A stretch of DNA of 64,000 bases, taken from NCBI RefSeq assembly GCF_000764205.1, contig NZ_JQDZ01000085.1:1-64000 (forward strand). Reading direction: 5' to 3'. Shown here in pieces: positions 1-9,617 of this stretch. The notes under the pieces are model-generated. The model had not been told where the DNA came from, ran no database searches, and saw only the letters and a list, made by a program, of their open reading frames with translations. Position 1 is the first letter of the stretch. Each line of letters begins with the position of its first letter. Source of the stretch: Thalassotalea sp. ND16A. Its GTDB lineage: Bacteria; Pseudomonadota; Gammaproteobacteria; Enterobacterales; Alteromonadaceae. Both the position numbers and the translations under genes were made by a program.

Positions 1-162
1 TGTCTTTAAAATGCTACCTTATAGAGCTTTAAAAATCTTCTCAACCGAGTCTTTCGCATCGCCGAATAACCATCTTGAGTGTTGTCTTTAAAATGCTACC
101 TTATAGAGCTTTAAAAATCTTCTCAACGGAGTCTTTCGCATCGCCGAATAACATCGCGGTGT
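1..162. repeat. Tandem duplication of the pntB 3' end
   Basis: Two units run head to tail, 1-82 and 83-162. Their first 69 bases agree except for one substitution, then the tails diverge. Each begins with TGTCTTTAAA, and the same 10-mer occurs again at 163 inside pntB, which suggests duplication by slippage or unequal exchange at that microhomology. The 83-162 copy encodes the real C-terminus of PntB. The 1-82 copy lies beyond the stop codon in another frame and is a decayed leftover. It touches the window edge, so it may continue. An assembly artefact cannot be excluded. Confidence 0.85.
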
Positions 163-1477
163 TGTCTTTAAAGAATAATGGATTTTGCACACCCGCATAA
201 CCCGTATTCATTGAACGCTTAAACACAATCACTTGTTTCGCATTCCACACCTCACATACCGGCATGCCGGCAATTGGGCTGGTTGGATCTTCTGCGGCTG
301 CAGGGTTCACCGTATCGTTGGCACCAATGACCAGTACTACGTCAGTTTCCGGGAAGTCATCATTGATTTCTTCCATCCCAAGAACGATATCGTAAGGGAC
401 TTTCGCTTCCGCTAACAGTACATTCATATGACCTGGCAAGCGACCCGCTACCGGGTGAATGGCAAAACGTACTTCAATGCCCTTTTCTTGTAGGGCACGA
501 GTAATTTCATACACAGGGTATTGCGCTTGTGCTACGGCCATACCATAACCAGGGGTAATCACTACCGTTTTCGCTTCGGTTAGTAAATCCGCCGTTGCCT
601 CAGCGGTGATCTCAATATGGTCACCGTAATCGACATCGCTGGCAACGTGTACGTCGGTACCAAAACCACCGGCAATAACACTAAAGAACGAGCGATTCAT
701 TGCTTTACACATGATGTAAGACAATATTGCCCCCGAAGAGCCCACCAAAGCACCGGTAATAATTAATAAATCATTGCCTAACATGAAACCTGCGGAAGCT
801 GCAGCCCAACCCGAATATGAGTTAAGCATAGACACAACTACCGGCATATCGGCACCACCAATGGAAGCCACTAAATGCCAACCAAAGACAAAGGCAATAA
901 AAGTCATGATCAATAATGGTGTGGTTGCGCCACCGGCTTCTACAAACTGCACCATTAAATACACACAGGCGATGATGGCAATCAAGTTTAATTTATGCCG
1001 CTGCGGTAACATAAGTGCAGAAGTATTGATGATACCGCGCAATTTAGCAAAGGCGACGACAGAACCAGTAAAGGTTACCGCACCGATAAATACGCCTAAA
1101 AACACTTCAACATTATGTATCGTTAACGCCGCGCCCATCATTAAAGCGCTATGATCAAAATAGCTATTAAAACCAACAAATACCGCGGCCAAACCAACAA
1201 AGCTATGCAAAATAGCAACCAGCTCGGGCATTTCCGTCATTTCCACTTTTTTGGCTAAACGGATACCAATAAAGCCACCAATCGCCATACAAGCGATGAT
1301 TAGTGGCACTCCGGTTACACTCGGGTTGGCAATGGTTGCGATTAAGGCAACGGTCATACCAATAATGCCGTACCAGTTACCCGCTTCGGCACTATCTTGC
1401 TTACTGAGACCAGCAAGACTCATAATGAATAATAATCCAGCAATAATATATGCTGCAGTAATAATTCCTTCATTCAT
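101..1477 (-). CDS. pntB: NAD(P) transhydrogenase subunit beta (PntB)
   Basis: This is the membrane and NADP(H)-binding subunit of the proton-translocating transhydrogenase, which uses proton motive force to make NADPH from NADH. The protein is 458 residues, close to the usual 460. The N-terminal half is a run of hydrophobic helices (domain II), and the C-terminal ~180 residues form the NADP(H) domain with the segment [11 protein letters not shown] start at the ATG at 1477 ([10 protein letters not shown]) because GGGGAG precedes it at a good distance; a 22-residue upstream extension is open but reads into the end of pntA. It lies 13 bases after the pntA stop, so the two form one operon. The last ~25 codons are duplicated just downstream. 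Confidence 0.96.
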   Translation of the reverse strand: MNEGIITAAYIIAGLLFIMSLAGLSKQDSAEAGNWYGIIGMTVALIATIANPSVTGVPLIIACMAIGGFIGIRLAKKVEMTEMPELVAILHSFVGLAAVFVGFNSYFDHSALMMGAALTIHNVEVFLGVFIGAVTFTGSVVAFAKLRGIINTSALMLPQRHKLNLIAIIACVYLMVQFVEAGGATTPLLIMTFIAFVFGWHLVASIGGADMPVVVSMLNSYSGWAAASAGFMLGNDLLIITGALVGSSGAILSYIMCKAMNRSFFSVIAGGFGTDVHVASDVDYGDHIEITAEATADLLTEAKTVVITPGYGMAVAQAQYPVYEITRALQEKGIEVRFAIHPVAGRLPGHMNVLLAEAKVPYDIVLGMEEINDDFPETDVVLVIGANDTVNPAAAEDPTSPIAGMPVCEVWNAKQVIVFKRSMNTGYAGVQNPLFFKDNTAMLFGDAKDSVEKIFKAL

Positions 1478-1490
1478 TGTTACTACTCCC

Positions 1491-3023
1491 CTACTTTCTA
1501 AACATTTTAAGCATGCGCTTAGTAACAAAGAAACCACCAGCAATATTGATGGTGGCGATTAATATGGCAATCCCGGCAAGAACCTGCACTATCAGTGAAT
1601 CACTGCCGACTTGCAGCAAGGCACCGACCACGATAATACCGGATATGGCATTGGTAACACTCATTAAGGGCGTATGTAAGGCGTGACTTACGTTCCACAC
1701 CAGGTGGTAGCCGACAACACATGCCAATACAAACACGGTAAAGTGTGATAAGAAATCTGCTGGGGCGACACTTGCAACCCAGGTAAAGCCAAGTGCAGCC
1801 ACCGCCATTGCGATGTATTTAGGAATACTTGATTTTGGTTCTTCGTCTGCTACCACTACAGCAGCTTCAACCGGTTTTGCCGCGGGTGCTGCTGACACTT
1901 GAATTGGCGGAGGTGGGAAAGTAATGTCACCATCTTTAACCACGGTCATGTTACGTTGCACTTCATCATTAAAATCGATATTGATGTTGCCGTCTTTTTC
2001 TTTACACAATAACTTCATTAAATTAACTAAGTTATTGGCATAAAGCTGACTAGACTGGTTCGGCAGACGTGAGACGAAATCGGTATAGCCGATTATTTTC
2101 ACCTGATTTACTTCGTTAATTTCACCCGGAACAGTAAGTTCACAGTTACCACCACCAGGGGCCGCTAGATCTACCACAATCGAACCCGGCTTCATTGCCA
2201 GTACCATTTCTTCGGTGATAAGTTTAGGTGCAGGACGCCCAGGTATCATCGCCGTGGTAATGATAATATCGACGTCTTTTGCCTGTTCTAAAAACAATGC
2301 CATTTCAGCGTCAATAAAGGCCTGGCTCATTTCTTTGGCGTAACCGTCACCACTACCGGTGTCTTCTTCTTCCTCATAATCTAACTCAAGGAATTCAGCA
2401 CCCATGCTTTCAATTTGCTCTTTTACTTCTGGACGTGTATCAAAAGCACGAACAATTGCCCCTAAGCTACCGGCAGTACCTATGGCAGCAAGACCGGCAA
2501 CACCGGCACCGATGATCATAACCTTCGCCGGAGGAATTTTTCCGGCGGCAGTGATTTGCCCGGTCAAAAAGCGACCAAAATGATTGGTTGCTTCGATCAC
2601 GGCTCGATAACCGGCAATGTTTGCCATCGAGCTTAACGCATCCATAGATTGTGAACGGGTCATCCTTGGCACCATTTCCATGGCCAGAGTGTTCACTTTT
2701 TTAGACTTAAGCTGTTCAAGCAGCTCATTATTTTGCGCAGGTGCAATAAAACTCACCAAGGTAGACCCTTCTTTTAACAGGTCTACTTCACTATCTGTTG
2801 GTTGATTTACCTTTAGCACGATATCGGCGTTCAAGGCATCGGCAGTTTTTACAATGCCTGCTCCTGCTTGCTGATAAACGTCATCATTAAAACTGGCGTT
2901 ATCGCCAGCACCTTGCTCAACAACAACGTCGAAGCCAAGCTTTATCAGTGCTTGAATGGATGTCGGCGAGGCTGAAACACGATTTTCACCGGAAAGTGTT
3001 TCTTTAGGTATTCCGATTTGCAT
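1491..3023 (-). CDS. pntA: NAD(P) transhydrogenase subunit alpha (PntA)
   Basis: This is the NAD(H)-binding subunit of the transhydrogenase and partner of PntB. At 510 residues it has the fused enterobacterial-type architecture: alanine-dehydrogenase-like domain I (starting MQIGIPKET, with nucleotide-binding [11 protein letters not shown] near residue 172), an alanine/proline-rich linker near 375-395, then about four membrane helices contributing to domain II. The start is supported by AAGG about 7 bases upstream of the ATG. It is the first gene of the pntAB operon, with a sigma-70-like promoter just upstream. Confidence 0.97.
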   Translation of the reverse strand: MQIGIPKETLSGENRVSASPTSIQALIKLGFDVVVEQGAGDNASFNDDVYQQAGAGIVKTADALNADIVLKVNQPTDSEVDLLKEGSTLVSFIAPAQNNELLEQLKSKKVNTLAMEMVPRMTRSQSMDALSSMANIAGYRAVIEATNHFGRFLTGQITAAGKIPPAKVMIIGAGVAGLAAIGTAGSLGAIVRAFDTRPEVKEQIESMGAEFLELDYEEEEDTGSGDGYAKEMSQAFIDAEMALFLEQAKDVDIIITTAMIPGRPAPKLITEEMVLAMKPGSIVVDLAAPGGGNCELTVPGEINEVNQVKIIGYTDFVSRLPNQSSQLYANNLVNLMKLLCKEKDGNINIDFNDEVQRNMTVVKDGDITFPPPPIQVSAAPAAKPVEAAVVVADEEPKSSIPKYIAMAVAALGFTWVASVAPADFLSHFTVFVLACVVGYHLVWNVSHALHTPLMSVTNAISGIIVVGALLQVGSDSLIVQVLAGIAILIATINIAGGFFVTKRMLKMFRK

Positions 3024-3064
3024 AGAATTTACCTTAATAAATTATCGTCATAGTTAGGCTGTAT

Positions 3065-3092
3065 ATTATAAGCAATGTACAGCATCAGTCAA
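3065..3092 (-). promoter_or_regulatory. Probable sigma-70 promoter of pntAB
   Basis: On the minus strand TTGACT (3087-3092) and a consensus TATAAT (3065-3070) are separated by 16 bases, about 40 bases upstream of the pntA start. The rest of the spacer 3093-3418 is AT-rich and I see no gene or clear element in it. Confidence 0.6.
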
Positions 3093-3418
3093 TCATATAA
3101 GAACCAGCGGTTGAATTTTGTTAACTGGTTGAAATTATTAGTATCACTATTTCGACTAAAAAAAAACCGGACCAGTGCAAATTTGGCTAATTTGATAAGA
3201 AAAGGTCGTTTTTTGCAAAATTGATTACCCTATTTCAGCAAAAGTGCGCTATCTTTAGAAAAGGTAAGTAAACTTAAATAACAAAAATATACGTCCCTTT
3301 AATATAGCACACGCCATATTGTGACTTGGGAAGTGGTTTCAGCCTTGCGGTAAAAAACGGATTTATTCATGCTGGCAAAAAATCGCTTCGTGCTAACGGA
3401 TGCGTTGATAAGCAGGGT

Positions 3419-3859
3419 ATGAAGAAATTACTTTTGTTGCTTTTGGTTTGGTTTCACATGAGTACTGCAGCGCTAGCTGAAGAAGTGCTGTCTGAAGCGG
3501 CGATAAACCATATTGCACAACAATTTATCGATTTTCACAAAACAGAAGCGAAAGGCCTGCTGCAGACGGTGCTATCCCCAGAATTAACCGTTATCGTCAC
3601 CCAAGGTTCGAACGGCTATGGCTTCGTCCTTAAATATTCTAAATCTGAATACATTGATTACTTGCGGCAAGGCCATAAAAGTCGCTCGCGCATTGGCACT
3701 GATGTCGCTTTCATTTCTTCGGAATTATTAGGTAATAGAGAAGCAAAAATTATTTTGCGCTATCGCTCTAAAAAACTGAATAAATATGTGTGGATGGAAG
3801 GCATAATCAGTTTAGAGAAGGGTCAAGCGAAGGTGATACAAATAGAAGAGTATACGTAA
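3419..3859 (+). CDS. Small secreted protein of unknown function
   Basis: I do not recognise the family. From the ATG at 3419 the protein is 146 residues and begins with a clear signal peptide (MKKLLLLLLVWFHMSTAALA, cleavage expected after ALA). The mature part is about 125 residues of mixed helix and strand, ending in a strand-rich half with many basic residues. The length and pattern recall small NTF2-like proteins, but this is only an impression. A longer version from a TTG at 3326 would bury the signal peptide at residue 32, so I reject it, although AGG lies unusually close to the chosen ATG. It stands alone between pntA and a dispersed repeat. Confidence 0.7.
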   Translation: MKKLLLLLLVWFHMSTAALAEEVLSEAAINHIAQQFIDFHKTEAKGLLQTVLSPELTVIVTQGSNGYGFVLKYSKSEYIDYLRQGHKSRSRIGTDVAFISSELLGNREAKIILRYRSKKLNKYVWMEGIISLEKGQAKVIQIEEYT

Positions 3860-3927
3860 TTGTAAAGTTAAGATGTAATCTGACAGGTTTAGTTATAAGT
3901 TTTAACCTAGCCTGACAGACCTCTCCG

Positions 3928-4108
3928 TGCCACTTGCAGAAGTAGAGAAAGTACGCCGTCATCCTCGAGGAGCTCAAGCGACATCGGGGACCTCCTCCAG
4001 TAATAGTGTGCTTGTAAAAATTTGATTTTATTTAATTTTAAAACCACAGCATGCGTAAGGAGGTCCCGTGTCTCGCTTAAACTCGCACAGGATGACGGCG
4101 TGTTTTTT
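3928..4108. repeat. 181-bp dispersed palindromic element, copy 1
   Basis: This stretch recurs at 37461-37641 with a single substitution (C4099 against T37632). The core 3954-4100 is an imperfect palindrome. Its ends CGCCGTCATCCT and AGGATGACGGCG are perfect inverted repeats, with further inner pairing (GGACCTCC at 3988-3995 against GGAGGTCC at 4059-4066), so it could fold as a long hairpin. It has no coding capacity. It behaves like a small non-autonomous element or REP-like repeat; looser relatives lie at 12310-12440 and 50867-50985. The remaining spacer 4109-4302 holds a 14-bp tandem repeat (GTCTACGGCTTAAA, twice, near 4197-4224) and nothing else I can name. Confidence 0.85.
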
Positions 4109-4302
4109 CTAGATTGAGTGGTGTATTGTACGGCTCTATATAGACTGTCAGGTATTATTCTGATTTGCGAACTAAAATGCCAGATTGAATCTAGGCGTCT
4201 ACGGCTTAAAGTCTACGGCTTAAAGCAGTTCGAAGCCCTCAAAACTTTAACCTGATACCTTTTCCCCTTATATCCTGCTCCCGGTACCCAATTCCAGGCA
4301 TA

Positions 4303-4329
4303 AAAAAACCAGGACATACCTGGTTTTTT
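4303..4329 (-). terminator. Rho-independent terminator of fabB
   Basis: An 11-bp stem (AAAAAACCAGG / CCTGGTTTTTT) with a 5-base loop lies 24 bases past the fabB stop. The A and T runs on both sides make it usable in either direction. Confidence 0.8.
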
Positions 4330-4352
4330 GGGGATATTAAATTCGCTTACGC

Positions 4353-5564
4353 TTATTTATATTTCTTCATTACCAGCGTTGAGTTGGTACCGCCAAAACC
4401 GAAGCTGTTTGACATTGCTAAATCAATGTTTTCTTCACGTGCTTCAGATACGATATCAAGGCCGATGGCTTTTTCATCCAAGTCAGAAATATTTACTGAT
4501 GGGGCAACAAAGTTATGTTCCATCATTAACATAGTATAGATGGCTTCGTGTACACCAGCGGCGCCTAACGCATGGCCAGTCATCGCTTTGGTTGCAGAAA
4601 TTGCTGGTGAGTCTTTACCAAATACTTCTTGAATGGCGCCAAGCTCTTTCACATCACCAACCGGTGTTGATGTGCCGTGAGTGTTTAAGTAATCAACTTT
4701 ACCGTCAACGCCTTCCATCGCTTGTTGCATACAACGAACGGCACCTTCGCCGCTTGGTGCTACCATATCGTAGCCATCAGACGTTGCACCGTAACCTACG
4801 ATTTCCGCATAAATATGGGCGCCACGAGCTAATGCGTGTTCCAATTCTTCAACCACAACCATACCGCCACCACCAGAGATAACGAAACCGTCACGGTTTG
4901 CATCGTAAGTGCGAGAAGCATGCTCTGGAGTGTCATTATACTTAGTTGATAACGCCCCCATGCCGTCAAACATCATCGCCAATGACCAATCGACTTCTTC
5001 ACCACCACCGGCGAAAACAACATCTTGTTTACCCAGTTGAATAAGCTCTGCGGCATGACCAATACAGTGTGCCGAAGTAGCACAAGCTGAACTGATTGAG
5101 TAATTATTACCTAAAATTTTAAACGGAGTGGCAAGACAAGCTGAACATGTCGATGACATGGTTTTTGGTACCGCATAAGGACCAACACGCTTAACACCAC
5201 GGTTACGTAATGTGTCTGCTGAATTTACTACGTTTAACGATGATGCACCGCCAGAACCAGCAATTAAACCGGTACGGAAATTCGATACTTGCTCAGGCGT
5301 TAATTTGGCGTCGCTAATCGCTTCTTCCATCGCGATGTAGGCATAACCTGCGGCATCACCCATAAAGCGCCATACTTTTCTGTCTATGTGCTCGCTTGGC
5401 TCAATGTCTGGTTTACCCCAAACTTGACTACGTAATCCGTTTTCGGCAAAGCTCTCTGAACGAGAAATGCCTGACTTACCAGTTTTTAAAGACTCTAGAA
5501 CTTCTTGGGCGTTGTTACCGATTGAAGAAACAATACCAAGACCTGTAATAACTACACGTTTCAT
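4353..5564 (-). CDS. fabB: 3-oxoacyl-[acyl-carrier-protein] synthase I (FabB)
   Basis: This is the condensing enzyme of fatty-acid elongation needed for unsaturated fatty acids. From [10 protein letters not shown] the protein is 403 residues (E. coli FabB 406). The thiolase-fold catalytic triad is visible: Cys161 in [10 protein letters not shown], His296 in [10 protein letters not shown] and His331 in TGHALGAAG, each shifted by two from E. coli C163/H298/H333. Two upstream in-frame ATGs would add six residues, but conservation of the MKR start argues for 5564. It is monocistronic, with a terminator downstream and a FabR-like palindrome upstream. mnmC is divergent, as in enterobacteria. Confidence 0.96.
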   Translation of the reverse strand: MKRVVITGLGIVSSIGNNAQEVLESLKTGKSGISRSESFAENGLRSQVWGKPDIEPSEHIDRKVWRFMGDAAGYAYIAMEEAISDAKLTPEQVSNFRTGLIAGSGGASSLNVVNSADTLRNRGVKRVGPYAVPKTMSSTCSACLATPFKILGNNYSISSACATSAHCIGHAAELIQLGKQDVVFAGGGEEVDWSLAMMFDGMGALSTKYNDTPEHASRTYDANRDGFVISGGGGMVVVEELEHALARGAHIYAEIVGYGATSDGYDMVAPSGEGAVRCMQQAMEGVDGKVDYLNTHGTSTPVGDVKELGAIQEVFGKDSPAISATKAMTGHALGAAGVHEAIYTMLMMEHNFVAPSVNISDLDEKAIGLDIVSEAREENIDLAMSNSFGFGGTNSTLVMKKYK

Positions 5565-5602
5565 TATATATATAACCATCATTTATTGATTGAACTGTGC
5601 GT

Positions 5603-5655
5603 ATCATACTACGTTTATTTGTCGATCTGGTCTGTCCAGTGTACAGCTGTACGCT
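5603..5655 (-). promoter_or_regulatory. fabB promoter with FabR-like operator
   Basis: On the minus strand a TATGAT -10 box lies at 5603-5608, about 40 bases before the fabB start, with no good -35. At 5638-5655 sits AGTGTACAGCTGTACGCT, an 18-bp palindrome with one mismatch. It resembles the palindrome bound by FabR, the unsaturated-fatty-acid repressor, in front of fabA and fabB in gammaproteobacteria. Its position just upstream of the -35 region fits repression. The motif comparison is from memory. Confidence 0.6.
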
Positions 5656-5767
5656 GATTTTCCATCGACTCTACTAGATAATATCGCGTTGACGGGTTAA
5701 AATTTAGCAAAATTAGCGCCTTAACGCACGATATTTTGATCAAAACTGAAAACAAGGATCGCCTCCT

Positions 5768-7777
5768 GTGTCACCAATAAAAACAGCAAACGTAAAATTT
5801 GATAAAAGTGGAGCTCCATTTTCAGCCGATTTTGACGATATCTATTTCGATAACACCTTAGGTTGCCAACAAAGTGAACAAGTGTTCATTAAAGCCAACA
5901 ATATTGAGCAAACCTGGCTAAATTTCAGCGCGAGTGTATTTGTCATTGCCGAAACCGGTTTTGGCAGCGGTTTGAACTTCTTTTTGACTCTGGAAAAATT
6001 TATTGCCTTTAAACGACGTAGCAATAGTTCCTTAAAATTGCACTTTATCAGTACAGAAAAATACCCGTTAACCATGCAGGATATGAGCAAAACGCTCAAG
6101 CTTTGGCCGCAGTTTGACGATGTCAGTGAGCAATTACTCGGCCAGTATGACATCACTGAAAACGCCCGACAAACTTATACATTTGCCAACGGTGACGTAT
6201 CATTAACCATACACTTTCGGGATGCCAGTGAGGCATTTACTGCTATTGATGTTCCCGAGCAAGGCCTGGTTGATGCATTCTATCTTGATGGATTTGCCCC
6301 GAGTCGAAATCCAGAGATGTGGAGCAAAGCGTTATTTTTACAGCTCGCGCGGTTAGCAAAAAAAGGCGCCAGTTTAGGCACATTCACGGTGGCAGGCTTT
6401 GTTCGCCGCGGCTTGAGTGAAGTTGGCTTCAAAGTAAGCAAGATCTTCTACGGCAACGACATAAATGACGCCGAGAAAACGGAATCGACGCAAGCCAGAT
6501 TCGTCGGCCTAAGGCAAGGCAAACCGTTAACCGGGTTTAAAATAAGAGAGAAAGTCGAAAGTTCGCAGCACGCGACGATTGTCGGGGGCGGGCTTGCCAG
6601 TGCCTGTGCCGCATTAGCGTTAGCCAATAAAGGCATTAATGTCACTTTATTGTGTAAAGATGAGCAAATCGCCCAGGGCGCATCCAGTAATGCCATCGGC
6701 GCAGTGTACCCGATTTTGCATCAAGATAAAGACAGTTTGAGCCTGTTTTATCAACAAGGCTTTGAGCACTCACTGGCGTTATTCAAACAGTTAATTGCCC
6801 AAGGCTATCAATTTAGTCACGGTTTCGACGGCTTAATCGATGTCTCCTACAAAGACGCATTAGTGCAACGCCAACAAATATTCTCTCAGAAAGGTGTTTG
6901 GCCAGAAGACCTTATTCATGGCATTAGCAAACAGCAAGTAAACGACATAAGTGGTATCGGCGTTGATCATCCCGGTTTGTACATGCCGAGAGCCGGTTGG
7001 GTCTGTCCGCCAGAATTAGTACAAGCCATAATGCAGGCCGCCATAGCAACAGGCAAGGTAAAAGTAAAAACCAAACGAAAAGTGTTGGCGGTAAAACCTC
7101 TGGCCAATGATAGATGGTTATTGACCACCAATAAAGGCCAAAAACAAATACAAAATTTAATTTTCTGTACTGGCGCTGACAGTGTCGATGTTGAGTCATT
7201 AGCACAGCTACCCTTGTCTGTGGTGCGCGGTCAGGTAAGCCAAATGCAGAGCAATGACAGCATTAAAAATTTAAAAACCGTTCTTTGCCATAAAGGCTAT
7301 CTGACACCAAAAAATAATGGCGTACATTGTATCGGCGCTACGTTTGACAAGGATGATAACGACACTCGCTTACGCGATGAGGATAACCAATACAATATTG
7401 ATATGTTGGCCAGTTGTTTAGGCGATATTGGCAACTGGAGCATGGCAGATGTAACGGCGAGTAAAGCCAGGTTGCGTTGCTGCACGCCCGATCATTTACC
7501 TATGGTGGGACGAGTGCCCAATATTGAAAAACACCAAGAGTATTATCAACATTTAAGCAAAGATAAAAATTGGCATTATAAGCAATCGGCGCCACTGAAA
7601 AATGGTTTATATGTATTAACCGGGTTGGGTGCCAGAGGTCTGTGCTCTGCACCATTATTGGCCGAAATTTTGGCCGCAGAGATTTGCAATGACGATTACC
7701 CGGTCGATGAAGAAATGCTGTTTAACTTGTCGCCAAACCGCTTTGTGATCCGTGATTTGATAAAGAACAAACCGTAG
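5768..7777 (+). CDS. mnmC: Bifunctional tRNA mnm5s2U34 biosynthesis protein MnmC
   Basis: MnmC finishes the 5-methylaminomethyl-2-thiouridine modification at the tRNA wobble position. The N-terminal ~240 residues are the SAM-dependent methyltransferase domain (AETGFGSGLNF, YLDGFAPSRNPEMW). The C-terminal part is the FAD-dependent oxidoreductase, with the dinucleotide motif VGGGLASACAAL near residue 270 and a terminal GLGARGLCSAPL FAD segment. The length, 669 residues, is normal. The start is a GTG with AAGGA upstream. It is transcribed away from fabB. Confidence 0.95.
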   Translation: MSPIKTANVKFDKSGAPFSADFDDIYFDNTLGCQQSEQVFIKANNIEQTWLNFSASVFVIAETGFGSGLNFFLTLEKFIAFKRRSNSSLKLHFISTEKYPLTMQDMSKTLKLWPQFDDVSEQLLGQYDITENARQTYTFANGDVSLTIHFRDASEAFTAIDVPEQGLVDAFYLDGFAPSRNPEMWSKALFLQLARLAKKGASLGTFTVAGFVRRGLSEVGFKVSKIFYGNDINDAEKTESTQARFVGLRQGKPLTGFKIREKVESSQHATIVGGGLASACAALALANKGINVTLLCKDEQIAQGASSNAIGAVYPILHQDKDSLSLFYQQGFEHSLALFKQLIAQGYQFSHGFDGLIDVSYKDALVQRQQIFSQKGVWPEDLIHGISKQQVNDISGIGVDHPGLYMPRAGWVCPPELVQAIMQAAIATGKVKVKTKRKVLAVKPLANDRWLLTTNKGQKQIQNLIFCTGADSVDVESLAQLPLSVVRGQVSQMQSNDSIKNLKTVLCHKGYLTPKNNGVHCIGATFDKDDNDTRLRDEDNQYNIDMLASCLGDIGNWSMADVTASKARLRCCTPDHLPMVGRVPNIEKHQEYYQHLSKDKNWHYKQSAPLKNGLYVLTGLGARGLCSAPLLAEILAAEICNDDYPVDEEMLFNLSPNRFVIRDLIKNKP

Positions 7778-7846
7778 CGCATAGCTCTTGCATTTAAGTT
7801 ACGACTTATCAAAAGCCACTCAACCATGTTAACGACAACGCCGTGG

Positions 7847-8155
7847 TTAATAACAAAACAGAGGGCTAATACTCTGCCAAAATTCATCCACATGAGTTTT
7901 ATCCTCCACATTAAGCTCCGCACTCGCAGCCGCTAATTGTTGGCTGATAATGGCGGCTAAGTCTCGGCAAAGTAATTGCTGATCATCACCAAATTCTACT
8001 GCCGCGACTTCAATAAAGCCACGTAAATAACTGCTGGCAAACAGCAGATCATCATTATCCAGGTCAATAATGCTATCAAAATATTGGCACAGCAGCGCCA
8101 AAGAATTGATAGTTTGTAAGTGTTCAGGGGAGGATGTTGGCATCATAATTGTCAT
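7847..8155 (-). CDS. yfcL: YfcL family protein
   Basis: This is a 102-residue acidic, helical protein resembling E. coli YfcL, whose function is not established. The call rests on size, on the segment LLFASSYLRGFIEVAAVEFG, and on place: mnmC on one side, epmC on the other, the order I recall from enterobacteria. The start at 8155 is uncertain: no Shine-Dalgarno is visible, and ATGs at 8146 and 8143 would also work. A MITE lies directly upstream, so its native promoter has probably been displaced or replaced by the element. Confidence 0.75.
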   Translation of the reverse strand: MTIMMPTSSPEHLQTINSLALLCQYFDSIIDLDNDDLLFASSYLRGFIEVAAVEFGDDQQLLCRDLAAIISQQLAAASAELNVEDKTHVDEFWQSISPLFCY

Positions 8156-8176
8156 CGGTTAATGGTTAAATTTATA

Positions 8177-8444
8177 TATACCCGTGCTACCTCAAAGTGC
8201 AAGATTTCAGTGGGAGTTAAAAGCAATATAGGCAAGGCATTAAATTTAGAGAATGGTTGTTCCATTGTTAAAATTAATAACGCGGCATAAATTGCTTTTA
8301 AACCCACCGGAACGGAGTGTCTGAGCAATCCCACTTCTTCGTTGAACCTATTTGTAAGGGGAGCGCCATTCCTGTATAGCTGCGCCTTGAATTGAGATTG
8401 CTCAGTCACTCTGAAACATGCATCTTGAGGTAGCACGGGTATAT
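8177..8444 (+). mobile_element. MITE-like element, copy A (268 bp)
   Basis: The ends are inverted repeats of about 19 bases (TATACCCGTGCTACCTCAA and its complement), probably inserted at TA. Copy B at 10345-10621 is the same element in opposite orientation and similar over most of its length. There is no transposase, so it must be moved in trans. An open frame crosses it on the minus strand (8152-8457) and a related one crosses copy B, with well conserved peptides, but I regard this as a property of the element rather than a gene. It begins 13 bases after the stop of the 8457-9617 gene. Confidence 0.85.
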
Positions 8445-8456
8445 AGGATAGTGACA

Positions 8457-9617
8457 TTAGCTCAGGCCGGGACTGGCAACAGGATAAAGCACTTGATCAT
8501 GGAATCCGGTGACCACCGGAATAAAGCCTGATAATTCGAGATCCAAATGCTTATCACCGGTATCGACAATTAATGGCCGTTGGTTTAATGCTTGTAATTT
8601 TGTTTTGCTGGCAATCACAATGATATTGTCTTTACCAATCGCGCGGATAACCCTTGGACTTAGTTGTTGATTGCCGCGACCAAAAATATGGCCCTGACCA
8701 CCGATCACGGTAATGACCAGTTTTGCCTGATTTGGATTTTGATTTTGACTGTCACTAATAGCTTGATATAAATCGGCCTCAATAACATCGGTAGCCACTA
8801 AATCTTGTTCTTTGACCAAATCAACGCCAAGCAAAGTATTGGTTAGCGTCAGTTCTTCCATGACGGCAGCAACCGTTGAGCCCGAGCCGATAACAAATAA
8901 CTCTTCATCCATAAGTTCAATGACATGGGCGGCAATATCCATTAGCACCATTTCATCGGTTTCTTTGCCGCCTGATTTTACTGCCTGTATATATTGCAAC
9001 TCACTGGGTATTTGCATTTCTCCATAACGTCTCGCTTTAACCACGCCTGAGCGAAATGCCGCTTCATCAATATCCATAACATCAGCCTGATGAAATGAAA
9101 CGAGTTCATTATTTACCATTAATTCTACTACCCGCCCTGCCGATGTTGGCGTTAAGGCATAGACACCGGAGTGGATCTTACAACCTGCCGGAATACCTAA
9201 CACCGGAAAGTAACCATCAACCTGATGGCTGACATTGCGTGCGGTACCATCACCACCGGCAAACAGCAATAAATCGACGCCCTGTTGTTGCAGTGCCTGC
9301 ACCAACTGTTCACTGTCTTGTGCAGTAGAGCTCCTGCCCTCGCTGACGCCTTTATATTGATAAACTACTTCCACATTAAAACCCAAGTCCCTGGCACTGT
9401 CTTCGCCCATATCGCCATTGGCGGTATAAATGGTGATTTTATCTTTGTAGGGTAATAACACTTCTAAAGCGAGCTTGGCGCGTAGGTTTGCTTTCGGCTT
9501 CGCCCCTAAGGCCAATGCTTTTGCGGCAGTGTTAGCGCCATCACTGCCTTTTAAAGCAACGCTGCCACCAATACCGGCGAGTGGGTTCACTAAAAAACCT
9601 AATTTAAAATGTTTCAT
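8457..9617 (-). CDS. ATP-NAD kinase-like protein
   Basis: The protein is 386 residues and belongs to the diacylglycerol-kinase / NAD-kinase fold. It begins KLGFLVNPLAGIGGSVALKG, the nucleotide-binding start of the AcoX/ATP-NAD-kinase-like family, and contains the GGDGTARN loop at about residue 120. It is not the housekeeping NadK, which is at 17194-18075. The substrate of this family is not firmly known; phosphorylation of NAD or a related metabolite is inference. Its start overlaps the end of epmC by 14 bases, so the two are translationally coupled. Confidence 0.85.
   Translation of the reverse strand: MKHFKLGFLVNPLAGIGGSVALKGSDGANTAAKALALGAKPKANLRAKLALEVLLPYKDKITIYTANGDMGEDSARDLGFNVEVVYQYKGVSEGRSSTAQDSEQLVQALQQQGVDLLLFAGGDGTARNVSHQVDGYFPVLGIPAGCKIHSGVYALTPTSAGRVVELMVNNELVSFHQADVMDIDEAAFRSGVVKARRYGEMQIPSELQYIQAVKSGGKETDEMVLMDIAAHVIELMDEELFVIGSGSTVAAVMEELTLTNTLLGVDLVKEQDLVATDVIEADLYQAISDSQNQNPNQAKLVITVIGGQGHIFGRGNQQLSPRVIRAIGKDNIIVIASKTKLQALNQRPLIVDTGDKHLDLELSGFIPVVTGFHDQVLYPVASPGLS

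Noticed and set aside
3326-3418. TTG start adding 31 residues to the small secreted protein
   Set aside because: It would place a classic signal peptide in the middle of the protein; the ATG at 3419 explains the sequence better.
8152-8457. Open frame of 101 codons on the minus strand between yfcL and the ATP-NAD-kinase-like gene
   Set aside because: It lies almost wholly inside MITE copy A, starts within its terminal repeat region and has no ribosome site. The similar peptide in copy B reflects shared element sequence.
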